Below are positions 40,996 to 47,757 of a stretch of DNA of 50,739 nt, one piece after another. Made by a program: the position numbers and the translations under genes. A model generated the notes under the pieces. It did not search any database and was not told the origin of the DNA. It was given only the letters and a program-made list of their open reading frames with translations. Source of the stretch: a virus; IMG/VR virus record IMGVR_UViG_3300025641_000013, positions 1 to 50,739 of that record; one strand, given 5' to 3'. Within the stretch, counting starts at the first letter, position 1, and each line of letters starts with the position of its first letter.

Positions 40996-41049
40996 TAGTG
41001 AGTTTACAGAGAAAAGAAAGAAAGTAATTGAACATTTAATAAAAGAAAG

Positions 41050-41190
41050 ATGAACTACGATGATTACAAGCTATCTAATCCTTACGATGACGAGGATGTA
41101 TTTGGAAATACAATTGATAGTGAAGAAGAGGAAAACGAAGCTGCCGATAGAGCAGATGATTATAATGATGAATTAAAACTAGAAGAATGA
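41050..41190 (+). CDS. 46-residue strongly acidic peptide
   Basis: The peptide (MNYDDYKLSNPYDDEDVF) is about 40 percent Asp/Glu and overlaps the ERF start (ATGA). Acidic tails or peptides often contact SSB or recombination proteins. Whether it partners ERF is unknown. Confidence 0.48.
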   Translation: MNYDDYKLSNPYDDEDVFGNTIDSEEEENEAADRADDYNDELKLEE

Positions 41191-41714
41191 AAAATATATA
41201 CAAAGCATTAGCTGATTTTCAGCAAGAAGTTCCGCCAATCCATAAAGGAACTCAAGGATTTGGGTATTCATACGCAGACCTTTCGGCAATATTCAAAGTG
41301 ATTAACCCATTAATGAAAAAGCATAAGCTAGGGTTTACCCAATTACTAAACGGAGAGGATTTAAAGACCGTTATATTCCACGTTACAAGCGGAGAATCTA
41401 TTGAGTCTACTGTTCATATTCAGCAAGACGTACAGTTAGCTAAAATGAATACGTTTCAAGTACTAGGAAGTGCTATAACATATTACAGAAGGTACTCGCT
41501 GTCTGCTGCATTAGGATTAATAACAGATAAGGATATTGACGCTTGCGGAGAGCAGGAAACTAAAACGCCACCTAAGAAAGAAGCGTTAACAGAATCTCAC
41601 CCACGCTATGAAGGGGCAAAGAAAGCGTTAAGCGAAGGTAAAACTACATTAGAAGTAATTAAACAAACATTCACCGTAAGTAAAGCGGTAGAAAAACTAT
41701 TAACAAGTAAATAA
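41187..41714 (+). CDS. erf: ERF-family single-strand annealing protein
   Basis: The 175-residue protein matches the ERF core: IYKALADFQQEVPPIHKGTQ, GYSYADLSAIFKVINPLMKK (about 27-46) and FQVLGSAITYYRRYSLSAAL (about 91-110), followed by GLITDKDIDACG. ERF proteins form rings on single-stranded DNA and anneal complementary strands during phage recombination. The last 45 residues are a variable tail. It is followed 12 bp later by an SSB-like gene, which fits a shared pathway. Confidence 0.9.
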   Translation: MKNIYKALADFQQEVPPIHKGTQGFGYSYADLSAIFKVINPLMKKHKLGFTQLLNGEDLKTVIFHVTSGESIESTVHIQQDVQLAKMNTFQVLGSAITYYRRYSLSAALGLITDKDIDACGEQETKTPPKKEALTESHPRYEGAKKALSEGKTTLEVIKQTFTVSKAVEKLLTSK

Positions 41715-41726
41715 ATAAATAATAAG

Positions 41727-42083
41727 ATGAGTGATTTAAAATTAACAGGAAAGATTAAATTAATCGGAGAAAAGCAAACGTTTGACTCTGGATTTCAAAA
41801 GGTAGAATTTGTGATTACCACGAATGATACTTACCCACAAGACGTTAAGTTTGAAGTGCTAAAGGATAAGGTAGATAATTTCCTAAAGTACAATAAGGTT
41901 GGTCAGGATGTAGATGTGTCATTTAATATTAATGGCAGTGAGTACAAAGGTAAGTACTATGTGAATCTAATTGCGTGGAAAGTTTTCAAGGCTGATGGTC
42001 AAAGTGGAGCAAGTACGCCTAACAAGGAGTTCGAGAAGCAAACGGCAGCGCCAATAGCTGAGGATAATTCACTCCCATTTTAA
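41727..42083 (+). CDS. SSB-like OB-fold protein (DUF3127 type)
   Basis: The 118-residue protein starts with strands [19 protein letters not shown] and [12 protein letters not shown], followed by a [12 protein letters not shown] strand. This is the OB-fold order of the DUF3127 family common in Bacteroidota and their phages. The C-terminus is disordered and ends EDNSLPF, an acidic-hydrophobic tip like that of SSB. It should coat single-stranded DNA next to ERF. Confidence 0.8.
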   Translation: MSDLKLTGKIKLIGEKQTFDSGFQKVEFVITTNDTYPQDVKFEVLKDKVDNFLKYNKVGQDVDVSFNINGSEYKGKYYVNLIAWKVFKADGQSGASTPNKEFEKQTAAPIAEDNSLPF

Positions 42084-42110
42084 TCTATGATTAACAATTA
42101 CACAAGCAAA

Positions 42111-42142
42111 GCAGAGGAGGTTCTAATTGAGCCTTCTTCTGC
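42111..42142 (+). other. Hairpin after the SSB-like gene
   Basis: GCAGAGGAGG pairs with CTTCTTCTGC (10 bp, two G-U pairs in plus-strand RNA, 12-nt loop). No strong T run follows. It may be a weak terminator or an mRNA-end stabiliser. A 24-codon frame crosses it but is not convincing as a gene. Confidence 0.45.
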
Positions 42143-42176
42143 ATTGTCTTTAGCTGTTTAAAATATATTTAAAATT

Positions 42177-42356
42177 ATGAAAGAAGAAATAGAAAGTAAA
42201 CTATCCCCGCAACAGATGGTGGTAGTAGACTCTTTAAGAGAGCAATTAGGAGATGACACAGTTAATATACTCCTAAAGTTTGGTTATGAAATAGGTAAAG
42301 CAGATGGAGTAGAGATGTTCTTTCAGAAGACTAAAGACATTTTAAAGGAAGTATAA
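42177..42356 (+). CDS. Small helical protein
   Basis: The 59-residue protein (MKEEIESKLSPQQMVVVD) is helical. Its TAA overlaps the next ATG (TAATG). No domain recognised. Confidence 0.48.
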   Translation: MKEEIESKLSPQQMVVVDSLREQLGDDTVNILLKFGYEIGKADGVEMFFQKTKDILKEV

Positions 42357-42559
42357 TGGAACAAATAACAGAAGAAGAAAGAGATTTATTATTTAACACT
42401 TGGACTAGTAGAGATAAAGTTTCATTTCTTAATGACATAATTCTTAACTCTAATGAGCCTATTGCAACAGAGAGATTATTGTATGAGGTAGCTCAGAATA
42501 TATGGGAGAACTGCATAGACAGAAAGTTAGATTTAATGAGTAAAAATGAAATAGTATGA
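42356..42559 (+). CDS. Small acidic helical protein
   Basis: The 67-residue protein (MEQITEEERDLLFNTWTS) is helical and acidic, coupled to both neighbours by stop/start overlaps directly before the DnaA-like gene. No domain recognised. Confidence 0.5.
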   Translation: MEQITEEERDLLFNTWTSRDKVSFLNDIILNSNEPIATERLLYEVAQNIWENCIDRKLDLMSKNEIV

Positions 42560-43008
42560 TTAGTTCAAATGATTGGTTCGAGGTTATTAATACACCTAAG
42601 TCGCTATCTCCATTCGAGCAAGTGCTACTTAAAATTGGAGTCGAGGCGGAAAGAGTAAATGCAAAAAAAGATTACCTAGAACTAAAGGATAGGCTTCTTT
42701 TTTACTTTGAAAATCATCACCATATAGATAGAGATAAGCTATTGACTAAAACTAAGACTAGAAAGGCGGAGATTGTAGAAACTAGGCAAATGATAATGCA
42801 CTGCTTGAGACTTAATACAAACGCTTCATTAAGAATTATAGGCGATTTATTTGATAAAGACCACTCTACATCATCCCACTCGGTTAAGGTTATAAATAAT
42901 TTATTAGAGATAGACCCCGTATTAAGGATTAAGTATTGTGATATGCTTAAACATTGTGGAATGGAAACTAAAGCTAGCAGATTAGTAAAAAAATACAATA
43001 GAAAATGA
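42556..43008 (+). CDS. Stand-alone DnaA domain IV-like DNA-binding protein
   Basis: The 150-residue protein carries a DnaA C-terminal domain at about residues 66-123. It reads TRKAEIVETRQMIMHC, then SLRIIGDLFDKDHSTSSHSV and KVINNLLEIDP. This matches the RQ-x-x-M, S-L-x-x-I-G and DHS(T)-x-x-H signature that binds DnaA boxes. The AAA+ ATPase and other DnaA domains are absent. A lone domain IV could mark a phage origin, recruit host DnaA partners, or compete with host DnaA. It lies within the recombination/replication module. Confidence 0.8.
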   Translation: MISSNDWFEVINTPKSLSPFEQVLLKIGVEAERVNAKKDYLELKDRLLFYFENHHHIDRDKLLTKTKTRKAEIVETRQMIMHCLRLNTNASLRIIGDLFDKDHSTSSHSVKVINNLLEIDPVLRIKYCDMLKHCGMETKASRLVKKYNRK

Positions 43009-43454
43009 ATTACGAATTAACATTAACGACACACGAAAAGAGGACTGCGGAACTCTTTGGAGATATAGATACCCTAGAACTTCATACCGTTCCTATTGAA
43101 ACGTTAGAGGCTATGAAGAACCATTACCTTGTATCACTATCATATTTAGGGGAACTCAAAACCACTAGGGGAAATGCTTTAAACGAATCTAAAACAGCCT
43201 TAAAAATAATCCTAACCGAAAAGAAAATAGAATATTTAAAGGACTTGACGGGTTCTGATAAGGCTAGAATAGCTACGTTATACGCAGAAAGAGATTGCGA
43301 GACAGAAATTAAAGGCATAGCCATATTAGAAAACGAATACAAAGAAGTAAGCAATAGGTATTCTGTATGTGATACTATTATACGCTCTCTTACGCAGACA
43401 ATAAGCGTAGTTAAGAATGAAATACAATCACAGCAATTTATAAAAGGGAAATAA
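43005..43454 (+). CDS. Coiled-coil protein of unknown function
   Basis: The 149-residue protein (MNYELTLTTHEKRTAELF) is almost entirely helical, with charged heptad-like stretches, and ends in QSQQFIKGK. It overlaps the preceding stop (ATGA). Function not recognised. Confidence 0.5.
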   Translation: MNYELTLTTHEKRTAELFGDIDTLELHTVPIETLEAMKNHYLVSLSYLGELKTTRGNALNESKTALKIILTEKKIEYLKDLTGSDKARIATLYAERDCETEIKGIAILENEYKEVSNRYSVCDTIIRSLTQTISVVKNEIQSQQFIKGK

Positions 43455-43458
43455 GATT

Positions 43459-43827
43459 ATGGATTTTATAGGTAAGGATTGGTTAGATTACTATAAAATA
43501 AGACACTCTAAGCCATTTTATAACGGCTCTTTAAAGGTGGGTTATCCAATAAACATAAAAGACATAATAAACAGCGACCTAAAACGGGTTATTCCAGAAT
43601 CATTAGGAATATACCACTTATTTAAAGATGGTGAGTTAGTTTATATAGGTATGAGTAAGTGTATAAAAAAAAGAATATCAGAACATTACGATAATAATGA
43701 CATTGACTTTAATGAGGTATTATGGTTCTGCGCTGAAATTGCAAATAAAAACATAAAAGATATATTTAGAATAGAGAGGCTAATGATTATAAAGCATAAA
43801 CCTAAATTTAATACAGCATACCTATAA
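43459..43827 (+). CDS. GIY-YIG nuclease
   Basis: The 122-residue protein holds a complete GIY-YIG core: GIYHLFKDGELVYIGMSKC (about 50-68), the downstream Arg/His helix KKRISEHY, the catalytic Glu in RIERLMIIKHKPKFNTAY and the Asn near the end. No second DNA-binding domain is present. It may be a homing enzyme reduced to its catalytic domain, or a replication/repair nuclease. Its TAA overlaps the next ATG. Confidence 0.85.
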   Translation: MDFIGKDWLDYYKIRHSKPFYNGSLKVGYPINIKDIINSDLKRVIPESLGIYHLFKDGELVYIGMSKCIKKRISEHYDNNDIDFNEVLWFCAEIANKNIKDIFRIERLMIIKHKPKFNTAYL

Positions 43828-44174
43828 TGATTCCCGCCACAGAAAGAGAATATAACTACTTCAAACGCAACGGACATTGCTTTGATTTAGGCTCATTAGC
43901 ATACAATGAACTAACAACCGAAGGTAAGATACCAAAGAAAGCTAAAGACCCGTCAAAGGGCTTAGAATACGCTAAGAAACTACTTGTAGAGGGTTATGAA
44001 GCAGATAAGAGTTTAGCTAACGAACAAATGACTAAATACTGGCAAGACAGAATAGACAATATAGACGAATTAGTTAATAGCGCAACTAAACTAAAAGGTA
44101 GTAGTGTGTTAAGGGATGATGTATTTGTTTATTTCAAGCGATATATAGTTAATGAATATTTTAAAACATTATGA
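43827..44174 (+). CDS. Unknown helical protein
   Basis: The 115-residue protein (MIPATEREYNYFKRNGHC) is helical and charged (KAKDPSKGLEYAKKLLVEGY). It overlaps both neighbours, so it is in a coupled set. No domain recognised. Confidence 0.5.
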   Translation: MIPATEREYNYFKRNGHCFDLGSLAYNELTTEGKIPKKAKDPSKGLEYAKKLLVEGYEADKSLANEQMTKYWQDRIDNIDELVNSATKLKGSSVLRDDVFVYFKRYIVNEYFKTL

Positions 44175-44446
44175 GACACTCAGATAACGACTTATTTAAA
44201 ATAGGAGCTAGATTAGCCCTACACGGACAAAGCTTCATAGAAGTGTTAGACGAAATAAAAGGAACTAAGCTGTACAATAAGAAGCCTAAGATGCTACTCA
44301 ATCAGTTAATGAAAGAGTTGGAGAAGGATGTAAGTATAGGTGGTGTGTTTGTAGAAGGTCAGGATGTAATTACTAATTTATCACAAAAGATTGATGAAAT
44401 AGTTGATAAGGAATTAGATGACACTATATTTGAGTTGAAGAAATAA
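44171..44446 (+). CDS. Unknown helical protein
   Basis: The 91-residue protein (MRHSDNDLFKIGARLALH) is helical and acidic at the end (DEIVDKELDDTIFELKK). It closes the coupled set before the methyltransferase. No domain recognised. Confidence 0.48.
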   Translation: MRHSDNDLFKIGARLALHGQSFIEVLDEIKGTKLYNKKPKMLLNQLMKELEKDVSIGGVFVEGQDVITNLSQKIDEIVDKELDDTIFELKK

Positions 44447-44604
44447 CGTATGGTAATATGAAAATGTACGAGGTACAAAGTATTTTTTATATTACGTGTT
44501 ACCTACTGGTGCGACTTTAAACGCCTAAACTTAATTAATAGAACTGAACCTTTTTTCTTTTCTTTTTTGAGCGGTGGCAAAATTAATTTGAAAAATTCAA
44601 ATAT
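44447..44604. other. Intergenic gap before the methyltransferase
   Basis: Contains an inverted repeat GTAATAT/ATATTAC (44453-44459, 44489-44495) with a GTAC-containing loop, a small GCG/CGC hairpin, and a T-rich stretch at about 44547-44568. No gene is visible. This looser spacing contrasts with the packed genes around it and fits insertion of the methyltransferase as a separate unit. Confidence 0.4.
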
Positions 44605-45390
44605 ATGATTTATAACGAAAATTGCAAGATTACATTAAAAAGACTTAAAGACAAGTCTGTTGATGGTGTAATCACATCACCACCATATAATATCAATACC
44701 GAAAGAAGTGATTGTTATTACAATAATGGATATTCTGAAATGGATGGATTAAGTGAAAATGATTATCTTGAAGTAAGAACTGATGAATTTAAAGAACTTT
44801 CAAGAGTAATTAAAGATAAAGGTGTTGTTTGCTACAACATATCTTATGCAAAAGAAAATCCAATTTTACCTACATTATTAGTTGCAAAAATCCATAATGA
44901 AACAGATTTGACTATTGCAGATATTATTTGTTGGAAGAAACCACACTCTATACCCTTTCAAACATCACCAACTAAATTAAGCAGGATTACCGAGTTGATT
45001 TATGTTTTTGTAAAGAAAGAACATTTACACACGTTTAAAACCAACAAGGATGTAAGTAAGGTGAATGAAAAAACAGGTCAGAAGTTTTACAAAAACTATG
45101 TTAACTATATAGAAGCTAAAAACAATGATGGATATAAGTGTCAATTAAAAGCGTCTTATTCACAAGATTTGTGTAGCCAATTGATTAAGATATACTTCCC
45201 TAAAGGAAGTTTAATCTATGACCCTTTTACTGGCATAGGTACTACTCAATTAAGTTGTATCGAGAATGAATGTAATTACATCGGCAGTGAACTAACATTA
45301 GAACATTTTAACATTGCAACTAAAAGGGTGCAAGAAAAAAGAAAAGAAAAAGACAATGAACCACCAACTTTATTTAATGAACTGAATTAA
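44605..45390 (+). CDS. DNA methyltransferase (N4-cytosine or N6-adenine type), orphan
   Basis: The 261-residue protein has catalytic motif IV first (VDGVITSPPYNINTE, about residues 18-32) and the SAM-binding motif I near the C-terminus (IYDPFTGIGTTQL, about 206-218). This is the beta-class order of amino-methyltransferases. TSPPYN occurs in both N4-cytosine and some N6-adenine enzymes, so the base is unresolved. No restriction enzyme gene is adjacent, so the likely use is protection of phage DNA against host restriction. It is flanked by unusually wide non-coding gaps, suggesting recent gain. Confidence 0.88.
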   Translation: MIYNENCKITLKRLKDKSVDGVITSPPYNINTERSDCYYNNGYSEMDGLSENDYLEVRTDEFKELSRVIKDKGVVCYNISYAKENPILPTLLVAKIHNETDLTIADIICWKKPHSIPFQTSPTKLSRITELIYVFVKKEHLHTFKTNKDVSKVNEKTGQKFYKNYVNYIEAKNNDGYKCQLKASYSQDLCSQLIKIYFPKGSLIYDPFTGIGTTQLSCIENECNYIGSELTLEHFNIATKRVQEKRKEKDNEPPTLFNELN

Positions 45391-45401
45391 GCACTTGTAC
45401 G

Positions 45402-45451
45402 TAACACCAAGCTAAGAAACGTGCGAAGCAATGTTTCCTTAGCAACTGTTA
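45402..45451 (+). ncRNA. Two-helix intergenic RNA motif, copy B
   Basis: Outer TAACA (45402-45406) pairs with TGTTA (45447-45451). Inner GCTAAGAAAC (45411-45420) pairs with GTTTCCTTAGC (45433-45443) with one bulged C. Words and helix order match copy A at 28397-28443. It lies between the methyltransferase and the small HNH gene. Confidence 0.5.
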
Positions 45452-45488
45452 ACTAACGTCTTTTTGAGGCACGAAAAAATATGTTTAA

Positions 45489-45914
45489 ATGATTAACAAA
45501 AAGAAACTCTGCAAAGACCCTAACAACACAGAAGAGGGTAAGCTGTGTTATTACTTCACTAAATTATACGGTTGTACCTCGTGCAGCGCCAAATACAAAC
45601 CCAAGACTAAAACCAAGAAGGTAAAACAGAAGATTAAGCAAGTGAGTTCTAAAAGGGCTAGGATGAATCAGGCTTATTCTGTTATGAGAAAGTTGTTTTT
45701 AAAGGATAAGACTTGTGAATTTCCTAGTTGTTCCCGCAAACACACAGAGGATAATCAACTAACCATACACCACAAGAGAGGAAGAAACGGAGAAAGATTA
45801 CTAGATACAACCTATTGGATGGCTGTATGTATGGAACATCATAAATACATAGAAGAACACCGAGAAGAAAGTTTCAAGAAGGGTTGGTTAATAAATAGAA
45901 ATAAAGAGATATGA
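45489..45914 (+). CDS. Small HNH protein (NinG/recombination-type)
   Basis: The 141-residue basic protein has an N-terminal Cys set (LCYYFTKLYGCTSCSAKYK), a Lys-rich linker, then an HNH domain with CEFPSCSRKHTEDN, LTIHHKRGRNGERLLDTTYW and MAVCMEHHKYIEEH (about 79-125). Compact zinc-supported HNH proteins like this occur in phage recombination modules, resembling lambda NinG/Rap or packaging nucleases. It precedes the nuclease gene and overlapped its original start (ATGA at 45911). Confidence 0.75.
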   Translation: MINKKKLCKDPNNTEEGKLCYYFTKLYGCTSCSAKYKPKTKTKKVKQKIKQVSSKRARMNQAYSVMRKLFLKDKTCEFPSCSRKHTEDNQLTIHHKRGRNGERLLDTTYWMAVCMEHHKYIEEHREESFKKGWLINRNKEI

Positions 45915-46039
45915 CATATAGTTTCAGTAGAATAAGTTCGTTTCATAATTGCCCTAGTGGATGGTTTATTTTTATTTATATTTGTATAGTAGAGTTACGG
46001 CTACTTTTAAATATTTTTACAAAGCCCTGTCAAGAGTAG
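45911..46039 (+). pseudogene. Severed original N-terminus of the Cas4/RecB-type nuclease
   Basis: An ATGA-coupled frame begins MTYSFSRISSFHNCPSGW, the classic start of Cas4/RecB-type nucleases (Y-S-x-S-R then a Cys and Trp). Right after the Trp codon at 45962-45964 it turns into AT-rich cassette sequence coding 24 unrelated residues and stops at 46039. Homing cassette 2 is inserted here, and the nuclease continues after it with a different N-terminus. Confidence 0.72.
45977..45984 (+). promoter_or_regulatory. TATATTTG -7 box of HNH cassette 2
   Basis: Exact TAnnTTTG match, 12 nt inside the inferred insertion boundary and 6 nt before the structured leader. Mirrors 37865-37872. Confidence 0.65.
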
Positions 46040-46065
46040 AGTCCGTAACCTCGAAATTGATGGGG
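45991..46065 (+). ncRNA. 75-nt structured leader RNA of HNH cassette 2 (probable pseudoknot)
   Basis: GTTACGG (45994-46000) pairs with CCGTAAC (46043-46049) around a 42-nt loop. Loop CCCTGTC (46025-46031) can pair with GATGGGG (46059-46065). Relative to 37883-37957 the stem bases differ but still pair, and loop pair C-G has become T-A. Arm length, loop length and linker are identical. Confidence 0.68.
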
Positions 46066-46074
46066 TTTATTTTT

Positions 46075-46860
46075 ATGCAAGAGTTTACAAAAGAAGAATT
46101 AAAAAACGAAGAGTGGAGAGATGTAGTTGGATACGAAGGATTGTATCTGGTTAGTGATTTAGGGAGAGTAAAAAGCAGTTACATTGTTAGTAGGGCTAAA
46201 GATGGAATCATTAAAATGGGGAGCGATAAGAATGGGTATTGCAGTTTCGCTTTATGGAAAGACAAATCACAAATTACCAAGAATGGACATCGTGTAGTCG
46301 CTAAAGCATTTTTACCTAATCCAAAAAACAAACCGTGCGTGAATCATATAGATGGTGATAAAAGGAATAATCGAACAACCAACCTAGAATGGGTTACATA
46401 TAAAGAAAATTCCCGACACGCGATTGAAACTGGTCTGTATAGACACCCTGAAATGAAGAAGGGGTACGACTCGCCACACAGTAAAGAGGTGTATCAGCTT
46501 ACGGTAGAGGGTGTTTTTATAAAAGCGTTTGGTTCATCTATCGAGGCGGCTATAAGTTTATTTGGAGATATTAATAGAGGCTCTATTATACGCAAATGCT
46601 GTAGAGATAAATCAAGTTCTTATAAGGGTTTTCTATGGAGATACCCTAAAGACGTTAATAAAGATGCGATTTCAAAACATAAAAGAATAATACAACAGTT
46701 TTCTTTAGAGGGGATTCTTATTAAAGAGTATACTGGTACTAGTGCAGCCCAAAAAGCCACTGGAGTCTTGGCTACTGGTATAGGGAACAATGCAAACGGG
46801 AGGACAAATACCGCTGGGGGGTTTGTCTGGAAATATAAATATGATTACAATTCAATATGA
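46075..46860 (+). CDS. NUMOD4-HNH-NUMOD1 homing endonuclease, cassette 2
   Basis: From the ATG at 46075-46077 the protein is 261 residues. It has NUMOD4 EEWRDVVGYEGLYLVSDLGR, then an HNH with HRVVAKAFLPNPKNKPCVNH and IDGDKRNNRTTNLEW, then two NUMOD1-like repeats: VYQLTVEGVFIKAFGSSIEA and IQQFSLEGILIKEYTGTSAA, each followed by GFLWRY or GFVWKY. An upstream ATG at 45961 is before the promoter and lies in the old nuclease frame region, so I reject it. The stop overlaps the nuclease start by ATGA. Confidence 0.88.
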   Translation: MQEFTKEELKNEEWRDVVGYEGLYLVSDLGRVKSSYIVSRAKDGIIKMGSDKNGYCSFALWKDKSQITKNGHRVVAKAFLPNPKNKPCVNHIDGDKRNNRTTNLEWVTYKENSRHAIETGLYRHPEMKKGYDSPHSKEVYQLTVEGVFIKAFGSSIEAAISLFGDINRGSIIRKCCRDKSSSYKGFLWRYPKDVNKDAISKHKRIIQQFSLEGILIKEYTGTSAAQKATGVLATGIGNNANGRTNTAGGFVWKYKYDYNSI

Positions 46861-47726
46861 AAGAAACAATATATTCTTGGAGTAGGGTTAACTATACTTG
46901 TTTAGCCGCTTGGTATCAAAATTATGTACTAGAAAAGAAGGGTGAGGACAACATCTGGAATGTCGGAGGTTTATTCGAGCATAACCTAATGGAACACGCA
47001 GCTAAAGGCGCAATGACACAAGAGGATTGCCTAGAAGCTGTTAAGAATACTTGGTACGATGCTGTTGATGGATTAGACAACCCATTTGGGTACTACGGTA
47101 AAGAAGGTAATTACATTGAAGCCGCTGAACATTACTACAACAAAACACTTCCGTTCTTCACTAAGGAGAATACTAATTGGTTATTAGGTAAAACAGTTTC
47201 AGTAGAAGAGCATTTAGAATTTACCCTTCCTTCGGGCAAAAAATTTCAAGGCTTTGTAGATAGAGTAAGTGTTGATAGTGATGGAAAGAGCAACCTAGCC
47301 ATCAGAGATTATAAAATAAGCAAACGCTTTACAAGAAAAAACGTAAAAGAAAAGGCTAGACAGCTATACATTTACGCTTATGGCTATCATCAGAAACACG
47401 GAGTATATCCAGAGCAATTAGTTTTTGAGTTCTTTCAATTTTGGGACAAACCAAAGGTTATTAAGTTCAAGAAAACTGATATGGATGAGGCTATTGAGTT
47501 TGCTGAAAGTAGAATAAGAGAGATTGAAGGTAGATTAAAGGTAGAGAGAATGGGTATGAAGGGAATGTTTAACCCTGACTATAAAGAACTATTAGATGAT
47601 AACGGAGAGCGTAATATGTTCTGTAAGTCTGTCTGTGGGTATCGTAATGGCTGTCCTTTCATAGACGGAAACCACCTCAAAATGTTTAAAACAAAAGAGT
47701 TACAAGATATAGAAATAAAAAAATAG
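46857..47726 (+). CDS. Cas4/RecB-type PD-(D/E)xK nuclease with regenerated N-terminus
   Basis: The 289-residue protein starts with IYSWSRVNYTCLAAWYQNYV, containing Y-S-x-S-R, Cys15 and Trp. The nuclease core has FQGFVDRVSVD and the D-x-K of AIRDYKISKRF (about 155). The C-terminus has CKSVCGYRNGC (C256, C260, C266), which with Cys15 fits the four-cysteine iron-sulphur staple of Cas4 and AddB. It should degrade or resect DNA ends in recombination together with ERF and the adjacent phosphoesterase. Its N-terminus differs from the severed one at 45911 but keeps the same key residues. Confidence 0.85.
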   Translation: MKETIYSWSRVNYTCLAAWYQNYVLEKKGEDNIWNVGGLFEHNLMEHAAKGAMTQEDCLEAVKNTWYDAVDGLDNPFGYYGKEGNYIEAAEHYYNKTLPFFTKENTNWLLGKTVSVEEHLEFTLPSGKKFQGFVDRVSVDSDGKSNLAIRDYKISKRFTRKNVKEKARQLYIYAYGYHQKHGVYPEQLVFEFFQFWDKPKVIKFKKTDMDEAIEFAESRIREIEGRLKVERMGMKGMFNPDYKELLDDNGERNMFCKSVCGYRNGCPFIDGNHLKMFKTKELQDIEIKK

Positions 47727-47757
47727 AGTATATTCGTAAAAACTAAAATCAAATGTT

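Noticed and set aside
44494-45407. GTGTTAC and GTAACAC as terminal inverted repeats of a methyltransferase element
   Set aside because: Only seven bases match, and they sit at unequal distances from the gene, so chance is likely.
45961-46074. Upstream ATG extending the cassette-2 HNH gene by 38 residues
   Set aside because: This start precedes the TATATTTG box and the added residues (YFYLYLYSRV) lack the charged start expected before NUMOD4.
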